Below, piece after piece: positions 45,931 to 59,500 of a DNA stretch of 64,000 nt. The notes under the pieces were generated by a model. The model was not told the origin of the DNA. It saw nothing but the letters and a program-made list of their open reading frames with translations, and did not search any database. The position numbers were made by a program, and so were the translations under genes. Location: the NCBI RefSeq assembly GCF_023856365.1, contig NC_064549.1, forward strand, positions 6,155,608 to 6,219,607. Reading direction: 5' to 3'. Position 1 is the first letter of the stretch, and each line of letters opens with the position of its first letter. The stretch comes from Brienomyrus brachyistius. Its lineage: Eukaryota; Chordata; Actinopteri; Osteoglossiformes; Mormyridae.

Positions 45931-47388
45931 CTTTCATTGAAGCTCCCCCTACCAGAATACATACTTACTGAGATTATACTGTATCTATATGCTTATTTTT
46001 TATCATCTTCAAGGAAGAGCAAAAATATTATAAAGCATACCGTGCAAAACAGGTTGATTAAATGCAGTAGCCAGATTTAGAAACTCTTCAGTTAAAAAGA
46101 AGAAAAAAAAACTTGTACTTTCAATTTTCTGCAGGGTTTAAACAAGCCCTTAGGTGAGAAGCAACATTGCCCCCTTGAGGCGGGTCCCTAACACTGCAAC
46201 ATGGGCAGAATGTGTTCATTTTTCATCCCTTGTTTCTCTGACGGCAAACTTTCTGACAGATATTTCTCTGAGACAGTGCCGACAGCTTTGAGGTTTTTGT
46301 TTTATCTGTATGCCGCCGCTGGTGTCGATACGAAATGGGGAAGAGAGCTGAGCGTTTGCGACATGCGGCCTCAAAGCGACCTCATTTAGGTGAAAAATCC
46401 CCCACCGGTAACGACAGAGGAAAAGGCAAAGCCCTGCTCCCTCCCCAGCCATGGCAGAGCGCTACGTTATTCTTAGCGGCACCAGGTGCCGATTCACTTT
46501 CCACTCCTGAGCTTTCATCCCTGTAGTTTTATTTCCTGCTGTTGAAAGATTCTGGAAGCCTGTGAAATATGATTCTCACTCTGCTCTGCTTGCTGTTCCA
46601 GCTTGGAGATAAAACAGAGCAGGAGATGGGAGTAAAGAGTGGCCTCTGATCACATAACAGGGGTCGTGCTTGGGGTATTTTTATGTATTTTCATTACCGC
46701 AGACGTGCCGAGAGCATTACACTGCCGGAGCCCCAGTGGAACATTCCAGGATGAGCTTCTGTACCACTTGCTCCAGGTGAGAACCCGAGCGGCAGACAGA
46801 GGCCTCGCTAAGCAAGCTTTCAGACGCTCCCACCTGTGTAATTATGCCGGACATGTCACAATAGTGACCCATTTTTCAGACTTGGGGGAGGGGGAGTCAC
46901 TGGGGAGCGTGTCAGCGACCCACACTATGCCAGGCACAACTGAGTGGACCCTCCTCCACCAGAATGTCTGGAAACTGAAATTAGAGCAAACATGAAATAA
47001 CAAAGACCAGGGTTCACTGTTCACGCCGAAAGTGAAAGCCAGAGCTCTCTGCGGCACTCAGTGTCACCACACGCTGTCACCAACCAATTAAAATTCAGTC
47101 TGGAATTCACCAGAAACTCCTCATTTTACATTTATATGGCAAAACGGTGTCCTGTGCTCCACTTGGATGGAGACGCTGTGTTACTGTGCTTGCGGGCAGA
47201 GCGGACGTGCGAAACTCTCCCTTTTCAGGAATCATGTGCAATGGGGATGTAAGCGCACCCCCCACGCAGACCCCTCCCCCTTACTTGCTTGACTTGTGGT
47301 GAAAGAAGTGTGTGGGCGGATGTGGGGAGGTTTCGGCTCTCAAGATGGGAGTCGAGATTACGCCGTCCTCGAGACACGCTCAGCTAAT

Positions 47389-47512
47389 TGAATGTCAGAA
47401 CGTGGCATTTATGTCTCTGCGACCCGCCTGGTTATTTTGTGTGGAGATGCAAATATGCCAGGATGGCCATGTGCTTGCTTTAGTGCAAATGCCACGTTCT
47501 GATTCACATTCA
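47389..47512. repeat. 124-bp inverted repeat (MITE-like or hairpin)
   Basis: The left arm TGAATGTCAGAACGTGGCAT(TT) (47389-47410) and right arm (47487-47512) are complementary over about 22 bases, with a 4-base insertion in the right arm. They are separated by about 76 bases rich in mixed sequence. No second copy is seen in the window. Confidence 0.75.
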
Positions 47513-47830
47513 AGGCGTCTCTGCTGAGGTCATCAGTCAGCGCTAAGCAGGCCCCTGACAGGCTAAGTGCTCCGGAGCCCTCGCCGGCGGCTCCACCGGC
47601 TGCCGGAAATTACCGGGTGTCATGACGCAGAAAGCAGAGTCGGGCTTGTCGTTTTAATCTTAGATGTTAATGGGAACAATACCTTAATAGCCACCCACCG
47701 TCGTGACTCCCCTCCTCTGGCTTGACTGGCAATAATTTGCTGCAGTATCAGTGCAGTGCCCCATCCCTGGCCTGCAGGTGGCGCTGTTGTGGCTATCGCG
47801 GATGGGGTCGGGGAGCACAGTCGTCCAGGG

Positions 47831-48010
47831 GTCAGAATCAGAATCTGTATTTGCCGGGTATAAAAAAGTATAAAGACTTTCGCTGAATGTAGGTGGTGGC
47901 TTGATGTAAACAAACGGACATGCAATTAAACGTATAGTCAAAACACAAGTTAAGAAAATAGAACAAAAGTCAAATAGAAATAAACGCGCAAAAAATAAAT
48001 CAACATCTTG
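47831..48010 (-). mobile_element. LINE 3'-tail-like repeat, antisense
   Basis: GTCAGAATCAGAATCTGTATTTGCCGGGTAT is the start of a very common fish repeat (antisense of a tail ending ..GATTCTGATTCTGAC), followed by A-rich sequence. The class is uncertain from sequence alone. Confidence 0.5.
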
Positions 48011-49335
48011 ACATGAATAAAGTTGGTTAACCGAAGGTGTGGTGCCAACAGTCTGGGGTCTGTACAAATGAGCTTAAGTCAGTAAGAGTGTCTTCACACA
48101 CGGCCCTTTGTAAATTAACCAATTCAGTCCCCCTAAAGTGGACCTAGAAGTGGACGAATGGAAAAGGGACTCGGATCTTTGTGCATTCCCATTGTTCATG
48201 TGCGGGAGGACTCGGCTCTCTTTCTCATCCTTTTTGAGCTGTCATGGGACCTCAGTCCTCATTCTGTTCACACCGAAGTTCATCTGGTGCTCTCTGACCG
48301 TAATTGTCGGGCATCATGAGTAGAATGCCAGTGCAATAGCAAGTAATCTGTCTACGGCAAGCCTAGACGGCTGAAACGCAATTTCAAAACCCAAAGTGAA
48401 GCTGGAGTGATTTGTGTTCACAATGCACAGGTTAAGCAAACTGCACTCCGGGCTTGAAATTTAAATAAATAACAATACCCAGTTACATTAGTTGACTCGA
48501 GTATGCATTAGTATATATTTTTTCATTGATAGTGTTTTAACAGTTTTTGACTTCCGCTGGAGTCCAGATATGTCATTCATAAACATCCATGTCAGGGAAT
48601 ATATTACATGGCAACCGCAGTGTGTCCAAGTGCATGCATACTATTTTATATGTACTACATAAACGGTGAAGTAGTAGTATGTACTGTATAAGTTTGTGAT
48701 TTCGATTGAACCCTTTGTTCTTCAAGTCTGCAGTAAAATTGGTTGTGCTGACTGGCCAGTTGGGGGCTGTTCTGACAGCTGAACAACCTCTTTGTGACAG
48801 TCGTTAGAAGGAAAACCGCTCTTGTAGCCTCGCACCCTGAGTCAGCGTGACTTTTTCTGATTCGGCTCCATGGCCCCATTCTTGTCATTAGCTCAGTGGA
48901 AGAGCACTGGCTGTAATATATCACACCATACTGCTCATTATATCGATAACACAAACTGCACCCCCGCCGCTTTGAGGGGAAGGTCGGGACATATGGGTGC
49001 ACCAGTGCACTGTACAGCTCCTGCTCTCCTCATAAGGGTGGCACTGATCCAAAGTTAATACTCTTTGCCTTTATCTGAAGAAATCTAATTTGCCGACTGA
49101 GGTGACCAGCTAATCAATATGTTTTCTCCCTGGCTTGCTGTGTGACACCAGTGCCTGTTATGTGACATGAGCCGGTAGACGCCCAGACACCAGCAGCATC
49201 CTGCTAATTAAATCCCCCAGCAACAAAGGACCCAGTAATTGCCTACTGTGGACTACATGCGAGTCGCTGGGATTACTGGGGGATTATTGGTATGTGCATA
49301 TGAAACCCGTCCACGCTGCTGTTTAATGAAGACCA

Positions 49336-49506
49336 GTGGCCTGTACTAGGAAGCGGGGTTACTGGCTCATCAGGTTAACTTGGCAGATTTAAGGTAGCCT
49401 GGGCAAAATGTAAATGACCGAATATGAAGTCCATTTAAACTGGGGTACCTTAAATCCGACAAATTACCCCGATAAGCCAGTAACCCCACTTCGTAGTACA
49501 GGCCCC
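49336..49506. mobile_element. 171-bp palindromic DNA-transposon-like element
   Basis: GGCCTGTACTAGGAAGCGGG pairs with CCACTTCGTAGTACAGGCC, and TTACTGGCTCATCAGGTTAA with TTACCCCGATAAGCCAGTAA. The centre is near 49421. No coding sequence. Superfamily not assigned. Confidence 0.8.
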
Positions 49507-50099
49507 TGTTTATACACTCCTGCTGATTTCTAGCCTCCCCATGCAAAAAGCAGCGGCCCGTGCGTGGAAGACTTGGGCAATGTACGTTCAGCTGGGTCAA
49601 TGACACTCTGTGTCAGAAACAGACTGCTTTTGCCTCCATTTTAACACAGGAACACTTTGATGAATCCTCTTAATAGAGGTCGCAGAATTTTTTGCTACAA
49701 TGCAGAGATCAGTTGGTATGTGTTTAGCGGCAGTAGTATGTGTGTGCGAGGCCTCTCACCATCTCACGCTTCTTTACAGTCACTAATGCTAAGGGAGATA
49801 CCTACGTGTGAAAGCCCTGCAGAAACAGTGCTGGAAACCACAGCTGCTCTGTTGCACGGTTCCTGTAATTAGTTCTTGCATGCCCATACTAGTGATGTAG
49901 TTCCCCTATGCTTGAAATGCTCTTTATTCTTAGAGTAACCATTTTTACAAAGTGTATTAAATCCGGATAAAAACTGAGTTTGTGCGTTTCTAGACAATAT
50001 TTCAGCGACCCCCCTGTACATGTTTTGTCTAGCCCCACTGAAACATATTTTGTCTAGAAAGATTTAGCGATTTGTAATGTATCTTCGTATTAAGGATTT

Positions 50100-50369
50100 T
50101 TTCGGGGGTGGTGTCCCGTGTTACCGGCACCGGCACCGGCAGGATGGCAGGGCTGCATCGACTCTGGGGGTTTCACACCAGCAAGTCCTTGCGAAATGGG
50201 TGAGCTTAAGAGAAGGAACAGAAAGTCTATGGCCTGCCATATATGTCAAGGCAGAAAAACAAGTAACAAGCATGCGTCATCCTGAGGGGACAGACTGCAT
50301 TCCTGCGACAGAACTCGTTTCGAGCTGCACCACGCTGACATCGGGTCTTCCGGGCGCGTCTTGGAGGAC
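50100..50369 (+). promoter_or_regulatory. Putative 5' UTR / promoter-proximal region of arhgap42
   Basis: Just upstream of the start codon, with a CACCGG triplet repeat (50126-50141) and locally GC-rich text near 50335-50370. No TATA box or clear CpG island is visible and the transcription start cannot be placed. An in-frame TGA at 50283-50285 lies 28 codons before the ATG. Confidence 0.35.
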
Positions 50370-50523
50370 ATGGGGCTGCCCGCGCTCGAGTTCAGCGACT
50401 CGCTCCTGGACAACCCGGCTTTCCGGGAGCGGCTCAGATGTCACGAAACGGAGCTGAAGCGAACGAACAAGTTCATAAAGGAACTCATCAAGGACGGGAA
50501 CATGCTAATAAACGCGCTGAAAC
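50370..50523 (+). CDS. arhgap42: arhgap42 exon 1 (coding part)
   Basis: 51 codons plus one base, donor GTAAGT. It encodes the start of the BAR domain, including [20 protein letters not shown], which is predicted to be helical. Confidence 0.93.
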
Positions 50524-53500
50524 GTAAGTGATCGCCATCCGAGCTTCTCCGGGACTCGGTGGCATACTCTGCTCCTGCGCCAGTCTGGTGTTTCTGGGCG
50601 TCTCACTGAGTGGGTGTTTCGGGGTGTTTCAGGGTGCTCCCGGCCCCCAGGCTGCTGCTAGCTTATTGGAGCTCACACCTGTTGCATATGTGAAAGCAAT
50701 ATGTGAAAGCACAGTGTTACTTAATAATCCCATTCAGTAATTTTTACTTGCTCCAGATGTTACAGTGATTTAACAGATATCTATATCATCTTCCTGTTTG
50801 CATTCACTATGTATCAATTACTATCTGGGCAGAATATATGCTGATTAACTTTTACATTCAATCATGTGAATGCGGCTTGTTGCCCACTGAATAGTATATG
50901 AAAACATGAAGACGTATGGAATCACGCGGCCGTAATTTCTGAGAGATCGTTAAGCGGATCAGAAAAATACACCATTAAAGGTTATTCATGAAGGATTATT
51001 TTGGCGGTTCCCCAGAGCCTTTTAATCACAAAATACTTAGTCGGTTTAAACGTAGGTGATTTATTATAGGAGCGACTGGATGTGACGGGAGCGCGACCCT
51101 GATAGATGAGAAGACTGGGGGACACGAATCTGGCTGAAAATGCCTCTAACCTAAAACTTAAAAATCTTACGATGTGACGGAAAATAGTGTGCCTCATTCT
51201 ACAGTGAGTTTATTAGTGGGAGTTGTAACTAAACTTATTGTAGTCGTAGTGGGCGCTGTTATGATATACGGTCGGAGTGGCGCCCCCTATCTGCCGTATG
51301 GGTTAATGTGCAGGGTGCGGTCACGTGAGGTCACATGCGGTCAAAGGGTATTCCCGATGCAGGAGCCGGCAGCAAGGACTCCTGCCCCGAATCGCGGTCT
51401 CCTCACCCTTACTGGTTGCTAGGTTACAAGTCCGCTGGTTCAATTTCGGTAGGTAATAGCACTTCCCCAGTTTGGAAAGGAATTGCCCCTCTCACACAGA
51501 GAGTCTGGCAGGGTCAGTGAGCTCGGGGCCTCTGTGCATCGACCCGTGTGGCCCTTCCCCTGTGACTGGCAGTTACCGGATGCCTCCACAGACCCTGTGA
51601 TATGCTGTCATTCAGCCATTACAGGAGCCACATGCCCTTTGGAGTCGTTTCTGCATCCTTTTCTCGGTCGTTTCTAAATCATAGAAGGGAGATGTCTTCA
51701 TTTATGTATCCTGTGAATAATTGAACATCAATTAATTTTCCCACCATTTCTCCTTGTCTGTACCACGGTGGCCTGGCCCTGTGACTTGTGACCCCCAGGC
51801 CTCCATTAAAGCAGAATTAGTACAGGGCGGCACTTTGGATCGGCACGGTTTCACTACCCCTGCTCTGAGTAAAATGCACTTTGAACGTATGGCGTACAGT
51901 GCCATGTTTGCATCTTGTGTGCATTATGACGTACAGAAAATACACAATATTTATAATGCTAAGAAAGCAGATAAATTGTGAATTTTGGAAAGGACTTTAG
52001 ATATGGAAATGGTGAAACACGTAAAAACACAGGGTTATTTTTTTGGTCAGCAATGAGGGAGTTAAACTTCCCGGGAAGGAGAGCACTTTGAGGATGTCTG
52101 GTGTTCCCCCCCCCCCCCCCCCCCCCCCATTCCTCCGAATCGGACACCTGAGCACACTCTCGACGTGTCAGCTCGCTGCTTTATTCTTATTAAGTCTGGG
52201 AGGGTGAAAAAAATCCTTTGGAGGTTTTTGCCAGAAGCCATAAATGTCCCAGGGCTTCAGAAAAGATGTCTGTAGAGGAGTAATATGGCAGGGGGTGGGG
52301 GCGGGAGGGGTAGTGGCATTCTCACGCAGCACCTGTGCTCTCTCGTTTACGACGAAACACCCTGCATGTTCCTGAGCAAAGTGGGCCATGACACTCTCTG
52401 GGTACAGGGACACTAAAAGGAAGGTTGCTTCTTGGTACAACACCATCACAGACATGGCCACTTGGCTCAGGAACACACAGGGTGTTTCGTCTCAGCCCTA
52501 AGAAGATGGACTGCATATCCATGAATAATCTGACTTACTTGGTGGGGAAGCTGCAGTTTAGGTTCAGACGCATTTCCACGCTCACCGTGTGTCGGTCACG
52601 TTTAAGTTCTGTGTGAAGATGTGGAGATTTGCCAACCTGCGTCGAATAGTACCCGGCACAGTGCCCTCAGGGTGAATATGAAATGTGGAATAGTTATTTA
52701 GTTTTCTTGTACGTCGTACGGCAAAATTAATTTGGATGAGATCTGAATGGGATATTTGGTGGAGGAGGGCTGCAGGTGAGACCTGCATGTCCATCTATTA
52801 ACTCTGGAGTTTTAGATTAGCCCGTGTTGTTTCTAAGGAGATGTTCCATGAATTTACCTCCCACGCACACACACCAAGTGACCATGGAAGATGAGGCGCT
52901 GGTCTGGAGCTGTGGATTGCCTTGACCCCCACCGCAGTGTTGAAGATCCGTCTTCCCAAGTGACACCACATTGAGATCTCGCCTGAGTTGCTGAGCTCTA
53001 TGCGCCGTATGGGGAGGGTCCCAGAGGGTCCTGCTGGATCGATGGGTCCATTTCCTCCTAGGACCCGGCCGTCTAATGTTGGATTTCTGTCCAGGCCTTA
53101 TGATCGGTATATGAGGGACTTCATCTTGAGCTTGAAGGCCCCTTAGGTTTGGTGTCCCTGGAGCAGCATTTTGCGGTGGGGGGGGGGGGGGGGGTGTATA
53201 AGTGCTGGTGCTTTTCCCTTTGGGTCTGAAGTGTTAAGTTGAGTTATCTGAGTGGTTTGAGTAACAGCGACGATTAACTGAAGTAATATCGCGTAAATGC
53301 CCTCCCCCACCACACAGCAAGTCTGTGGATAGCCCACAACAGGCTCCTTCAGACAGAAACTGGTTGACCTTTAACCCTCCTGAGGATACTCACTCACATG
53401 ATACACAGGCAAAAGCATGACTCTCGAATCCTTATATTTAGGGCTGTGCTGAGATTCACTTCCCTTTAGCTTGATGAGCCTCTCAGTTCCACCATCTGGT

Positions 53501-56500
53501 GTCTCACCGTTAAAATCATGGCTCAGTCAGGACGGGGGGTAATTACCCGGTTTATGGTGGCATTTTGGATATAGCTTGTGACAGCAGATGTATGCAGGCC
53601 TTTGCAGACCTTCTCAGGCGTTAACCTTAGCGTGCACTTCTGACAGCGTTGCATGGCCCCATGTTGAGTTTCAAAACCCAAAAGATATCTAGAGAATCCC
53701 AGGATTCAGCCGGTCTTACTGGCCACGCCCACTGTGTTCCACCTCGCCCCGCACTGGGTTCCTCTCAAAGGCAGCTGTGTTTTACTAAGGAACTGATCGT
53801 TTCTCGTCTATCTTGATATAACTGTCTCAGGCTTTAGTTACTATAACAGGGCAGCATTAATGCACTTGGAATGTACATGAGAATGAATACTCACTGATAC
53901 AGTGACACTGGAAACCAAACTGGACGGCCATAGTGCATGTTTATTCTTATACTGAACTGCGTAGTCAAATAATCAAATTTAAAAAAAAAAAAAAGTTTCT
54001 TATTTCTGTTAGCTTTTGGGAAGTGAAATAAATTGCAGCAGAGGCTAGACTGCAGTTAACAGCTTCTCCTGCTCAGTCCTACTTGGCCATCAATTACTAC
54101 AAAATAGTCAGATGGATTTCACCAGAATCATGGGACATCACCACATTCAGGTTTCTCTTTCCGCGGCATCCGGTCTTCGACGCTACTGATTAAAAATTAC
54201 ACCAGTGCCCAAAATTGTGCGAACACTTCCAATTTCCAGAGTTTTATTGCAGTTACTTAATTTATCGTCCAGTGCGTGATATTTGTTAACATTCTTTGTT
54301 CATAAACATTACCATCTGTATTCGTGTAGCGATTTTTAATCTTCATTTTATTTTTAAAACGTAATTCCAAACATGCTAGGTGTTCCCCCGGTTTTGGTTG
54401 CCCCAAGTATAACAGAAGAAGAAGAACAAAAACATTTAAACCGTCTGACAGCTTCAAAGCCCTGAGATCAGGTCCGAGGCCCCGTGCGCCGCTTTGGCCC
54501 TCACCTGTATCCACATCTTTCCCTCTGCCCCCAGATCTCTCCGTCGCCGTACAGAAGTTCTCCAAATCGCTGCAGGAGTTCCAATTTGAGTGCATCGGTG
54601 ACACGGAGACGGACGACGAGGTTAACGTGGGTGAGTCGTCTTCTCCAGAAGGTCACCGTCACGCCTGGGCCGCTTGCGGAATTATGACCTTTTCTTGGCA
54701 TTTCCGTGCGGGAGAGTCGGGGAGCCTCGCTGACAATGGCGAAGCTCTCACTTATTTATTATGGCTTAGTAGTTATTCTCCGGCTACTGGGCTTTTGAAA
54801 TGGCTCATCTCAGAGTGCAGGAGTCAGAGATACATGTACTGGGCACGTGCATCGTCACCCGGGGACGTGTGATTCGGACGTTCTGAAGAGTGTTGCCACC
54901 ATGTGGACATACCATATCCATCTCTCAGGAAGGATCTCAGGGTGTCTCACATTCCCACATAACACCCCCAACATCACTCGCCCCAATATCACCCCATGCA
55001 AGCCACACCCTCCATGTCTTTGTACACCATTTTATTGTTCTTTTTTCCTCCAAAGACTAAGGCTTGTAGTCTGAAGATTTTAGTGATGAATTCATTGACG
55101 ATTCAAACCGAACTCACATCTAGTGAGTGGGAGGATTTCTCAATATGCGTACTTGACCGTACCTGTGGTCTCACATACCCATTTTACATCATGTTCCATC
55201 AGCCAAGACCAGTTCCAATACTCAAGAACAGAAGTACAGAGGACAGTAAAAAACCCCGAATGTTGTTCTTGCCCCGTCCCGAAATATTAAAGATGCGTAA
55301 GTTGCATTCTCACCAAATGAGACCAATCCCATGATTCATTACGCCCCAAGTTTGTTCTGGGGAGGCAAGTTAGCACAACCCATGTTACGTTCTTGGTATT
55401 GAGAAACACCTCAGGTCTCGCTGACCGCCTCGGTCCAGCAGACGTCATTCCTATCAGCCAGGTAGCCGACGCCATGATTATGCGGATTTGTGGTGTGTTT
55501 AGGTGTGTGAGCTGTGGGCCAGAGGAAGATGATACCCCTGCACGATGTAGGAACGAGTCTCAGTTCTACCTCTTTTTATGCTTGACGTTGCTGGTTAGTG
55601 ACTCGCATAATTCCACGTGACACATTTTTGACATTGGCGTGCTGTTAAATTTGGCTCGGTGCGGACACCGTTTGGACAGTTTCAGAAGGTGTAGAGACTC
55701 TGTGATGAGGGAAATTAAATTTTGTGTGCAGTGTTCCCCTTTGATATCCTGTGCTAAAGGCCTGGATCACATACGGAGCAGTAATATTGTGCCGAATTTC
55801 GACTTGATGACTTGCTCGGACCTTGGCTGGTATCCTGAAACGGGCCATGGGTGTACTTTGATGCCTAGAGTTACCCACGAAAAACTGCCATCCCGCCCAC
55901 GTCCCTGCCAGACGAGGTCACCTGACCCCCTATCGATTTTTCTGGAACTTCCTCCGGTGACATTCAGAAGCCACGGGAGTTATCTGGAAATCAATCCCCA
56001 CGCCAGATTGATACGGGCATAGAAACCATTAATTGCACAACAATAGAAGGAAGGAAAGTTTGAGTTTCAAAGGTCATTCTTTGTAGTGGCGACTTGCTTT
56101 CGGGAGGAGGCAGGCCGCGTGAGAGCCGCTTTCACAGCCCGTGTGATGTTTGTTCCTCATGGCGTCAGCATGGTGTATCGTAACCGAGGTCCTGCCATGT
56201 ACCGCTACATAGTGAAACCATACATGGTTTCGTTTATGATCACTGGTTGCCTTAGCAGCAGTTTCCTTGGAAGCCATTAAAAGGGACAACAATAGATCTG
56301 TGTTTCCCAATCTGATCCTCAGGGACCCACGGTCAGTCCACATTTTTGCTCCCTCCCAGCTTCCGGCCAGTGTCTGGCGGTGAGCTGGGAGGGAGCAAAA
56401 ATGTGGACTGACCGTGGATCCACATTTTTCAGCAAAAACATGGACTGCTTTAAGTTCTCGAGGACCGGATTGGAAAGCACTGCAACAGATAATTCATCAG

Positions 56501-59500
56501 CTGCCCCGCAACCCCCCCCGCCTTGGTCACACTGAGATGTTAATGGCTGGTGGCTTTTTCGATGCGTTGCTCAAGATGATAGCATCCTGGCTGGGGACAC
56601 TCACCTTTCCTGTGATCCCTGATATAATCAGCAGCTGGTAGCACCTCAGCGAAGGCATGTGTCCTCAAACTGCCGCCGGACCATCTCTTATCGCCGAGCC
56701 GCTGGCCCGTTATCCCAGACGGTATCCGTGGTCGGCACCTCATCGCTCACCGTGTCATCCGCTCTGATGGGCACTCGGGCTGTTTGGGGGTAACCGCTAT
56801 GCTGCACGTGGCCGGCCCGCGCCACAGTTCCTTCCAGGACATAAACCCCCTACCTCTAGGACGCACTCTAGACGACTTCATTAACATGCAACTAGGGCAA
56901 GGCGTAGAGGGAAAGGGGCCATATTTTCCGTGCTGCAGCGTGTCGTGAATTTGAACGCTTCTCGTATATCTCCTTTCAGCCCAGTCCTTCAAAGAATTCT
57001 CCCAGCTGTTAGACACCTTAGAAGAGGAGAGAAGACGGCTGGTAAGCAGACATTCCCTCCTTTTGGCTTTTAACGTGCTGCCCAGTTTGACGTGTCGGTT
57101 CCTCGCCCCAAAAGCCAGGGGCACTGTGTGGTCCCACATCTGCCACAGGCGAGGTCCCCACAGCCGGAGTGAGGGACTGCCTGCTGCCATGGTGGACAGC
57201 TCTGGCTCGCCTTGCTACGTCTCCCAGACGCTCGCTTCATTCTCGGCTCTGTCAGTCCCATTGAGGGTTCTGATGAGCTTGTTCTTGGATGATTTAGCTG
57301 TTGTCTGCTCTGGGGAAGATCTCTTTGGCTGAGATTTCAAATGAACATTGAAACTGAGAAAGGGCTGAAATAATTCTGAATGATCTGAAGAACGTTAATA
57401 TTGTCTTTAATACCGCTGCTATTGTTATTAGTTAGCAGAGATTTTTGGGGCTGTCCTGACCCCCAGTTGCTACAGACTCTGCCCTTACTAGTCCCTTGAG
57501 GGAGCTTGGCCATGGGTATACCATAGCTCTGTGACCACATGGCCCAAACCAGTACATCCACCTCCTTCTTCCAAGACCCATGTAAACAACAGACTGGATT
57601 CTTCGCACAAACGGGGTGCTGGACTGTGGCTCCAGTGGGCACCCTCGAAGACCACTGCCGAGCTTCCACTTTGGCTTTGGTCTGACCTAAAAAATACGGA
57701 CATCGTTTATTTCTCAGTTGCTCGGGTATACATAAAGATGCCCTTGGACGCTTGCTGTTTTCGATCACCTCCCAGACAACATAATTCTCACTTATATTGG
57801 CCTGTCTTCCAGGCTTTAGCCCTGAAGCTCTCATTGGTCTTCTCCATTATCCCGTTAGGAGACGACAGCAGGATGGATGAGAGTAGATCAGCCATTAGAC
57901 TCAGGCCTTTTAACCGCCAGAGATCAGGCCTCCCCCGTGCCTCCGGGCCTCTGTGGGTTCGCACGGCGGGTTGACTTAATCCCACCACGTAAACCGAGTC
58001 AGTTTGTTTATTTTTCTGGACCGGCCTCCAGTTGGGTGCGATTACAACGACGTGGGGAGTTAATGAAAATTACTGCAGTTTATAATGGTAGTGCTGTGCA
58101 GCCCATAATTTTGATAACATTAACCCTAGGATCCCAATTAAAGGAGCCCATAATTGCACAGATTTACTTAATGTCTTAAGAGCGTGTCCTGCCCTGGTGA
58201 CGATGGAGGGGAGCGTTAAATAGAACGTGTAATTAGGGATCGGTGCGGGGGGGGCCACCCACCCTGTGAGGCATGAGCCAGGACAGGTTCCTCTGTCAGC
58301 AGTGGATGCCCCGTCTGGGCTCAGATGGGATTCCTGAGCAGGGGATATGTCACTGCATGAGCATTCGTATTAAATACCAGCCCTCCTCGGACCGAGCGGG
58401 ACACATAAAGGGCTGAGCTTTGATAATCCCCGTCACCTGAATCTCACCTCGAGATGGGCGATGACCTCAGCCATCCTGTCCTCACACATTTGCTAAAAAC
58501 ACGCTAGGGGGTCATGTGATCTTTGTGAGAGCATCCGGTGTAAGGTCACTCTCCAGCAACAAGAACATCTGGGGTAGAGCCAGTCTAACGCATCGGTAGT
58601 GTGAACGGAATATGAAGCATGCACTGTGTGGGCTACATCTGCATTTTTTTGGGATGGTGGGGGGGAATCTGGATTCTCATTTATTCGTCGATAAAGGGCT
58701 GCTGTTTTTAATTTATGTACCATCACCCTCCTCCTCCAGAGGACACGTAAGGCTGGCCTTCCAAGCACACGTACAGGCCGCATGGCCGCGGTGAGTCAGC
58801 GGGCAGGTGACCACGCTTTGGAGCGTTCCATTTTCTGTGTCTCGGGGGGAGCCCCACTCGGTGTTTCGGGCTAACTGCAATTGACACGGCCTTTACACCC
58901 CATAAATCATGCTAGCATTTGTCAGGTAACTGCAGGAATAACAGGAACGTAAGGCGGCGAGTGCAGACGGGTTATGAATGAGCGTGGGTGTCTTTTTAAA
59001 CACGGTTTTCTTATACTCCTGCATTCCTCTGCCCCTTTATCTGAGAGCCTCAAGTCTTCTGCAGTGATTTTCAGTGCCTGTGAATCCAAGGTCAGCTCTA
59101 AATAAGATTCTTGGGAATTTTTGTGCCATAAATTTATACTGGCTGAGAAACAGATCAGAAATATCAGAAGTGACTTCCAGGCCCGGTTGGCACATTCTTT
59201 TATTCGTTTTTTTGTCGCTGACTAAAATCAGTGTGTATTAAGGTGTGTTAAAATATCTTTTAGAATCTGCTTTTATCCACGCTCTAAATTATAGATTTAA
59301 AATTCGAATCCAATTAAGGTGCAAGTTAAAATCAATACAATCAACTTGTATTTTTAACTCCACTTTCTTAATAATGTATTTTATGTGCATATCTGAGTGT
59401 TTGGTTTATTATGGACATTTTGCACAGCAGTTAGGTATAACGAAGGCGAGCAGCATGCGTCTTCCCTGCATGTTACTGCAGTCCATGTTACTGGAAGTGC

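Larger units (their letters stand above)
46000..50060. other. Intergenic region upstream of arhgap42
   Basis: No exon is recognised. Named sub-features: inverted repeat 47389-47512, LINE-tail-like repeat 47831-48010, palindromic element 49336-49506. Long unique stretches (for example 46600-47050 and 49090-49330, with TAATTAAATC-like motifs) could hold regulatory sequence, but nothing in the window alone shows it. Confidence 0.55.
54631..56979 (+). other. arhgap42 intron 2 (2.3 kb)
   Basis: Contains a possible terminal-repeat element (55134-55409) and a family A MITE (56298-56482). The remaining sequence is unremarkable. Confidence 0.7.

Noticed and set aside
50077..50457. 126-codon frame across the arhgap42 start
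   Set aside because: It is out of frame with the conserved protein. The GRAF-type N-terminus begins at the ATG at 50370.
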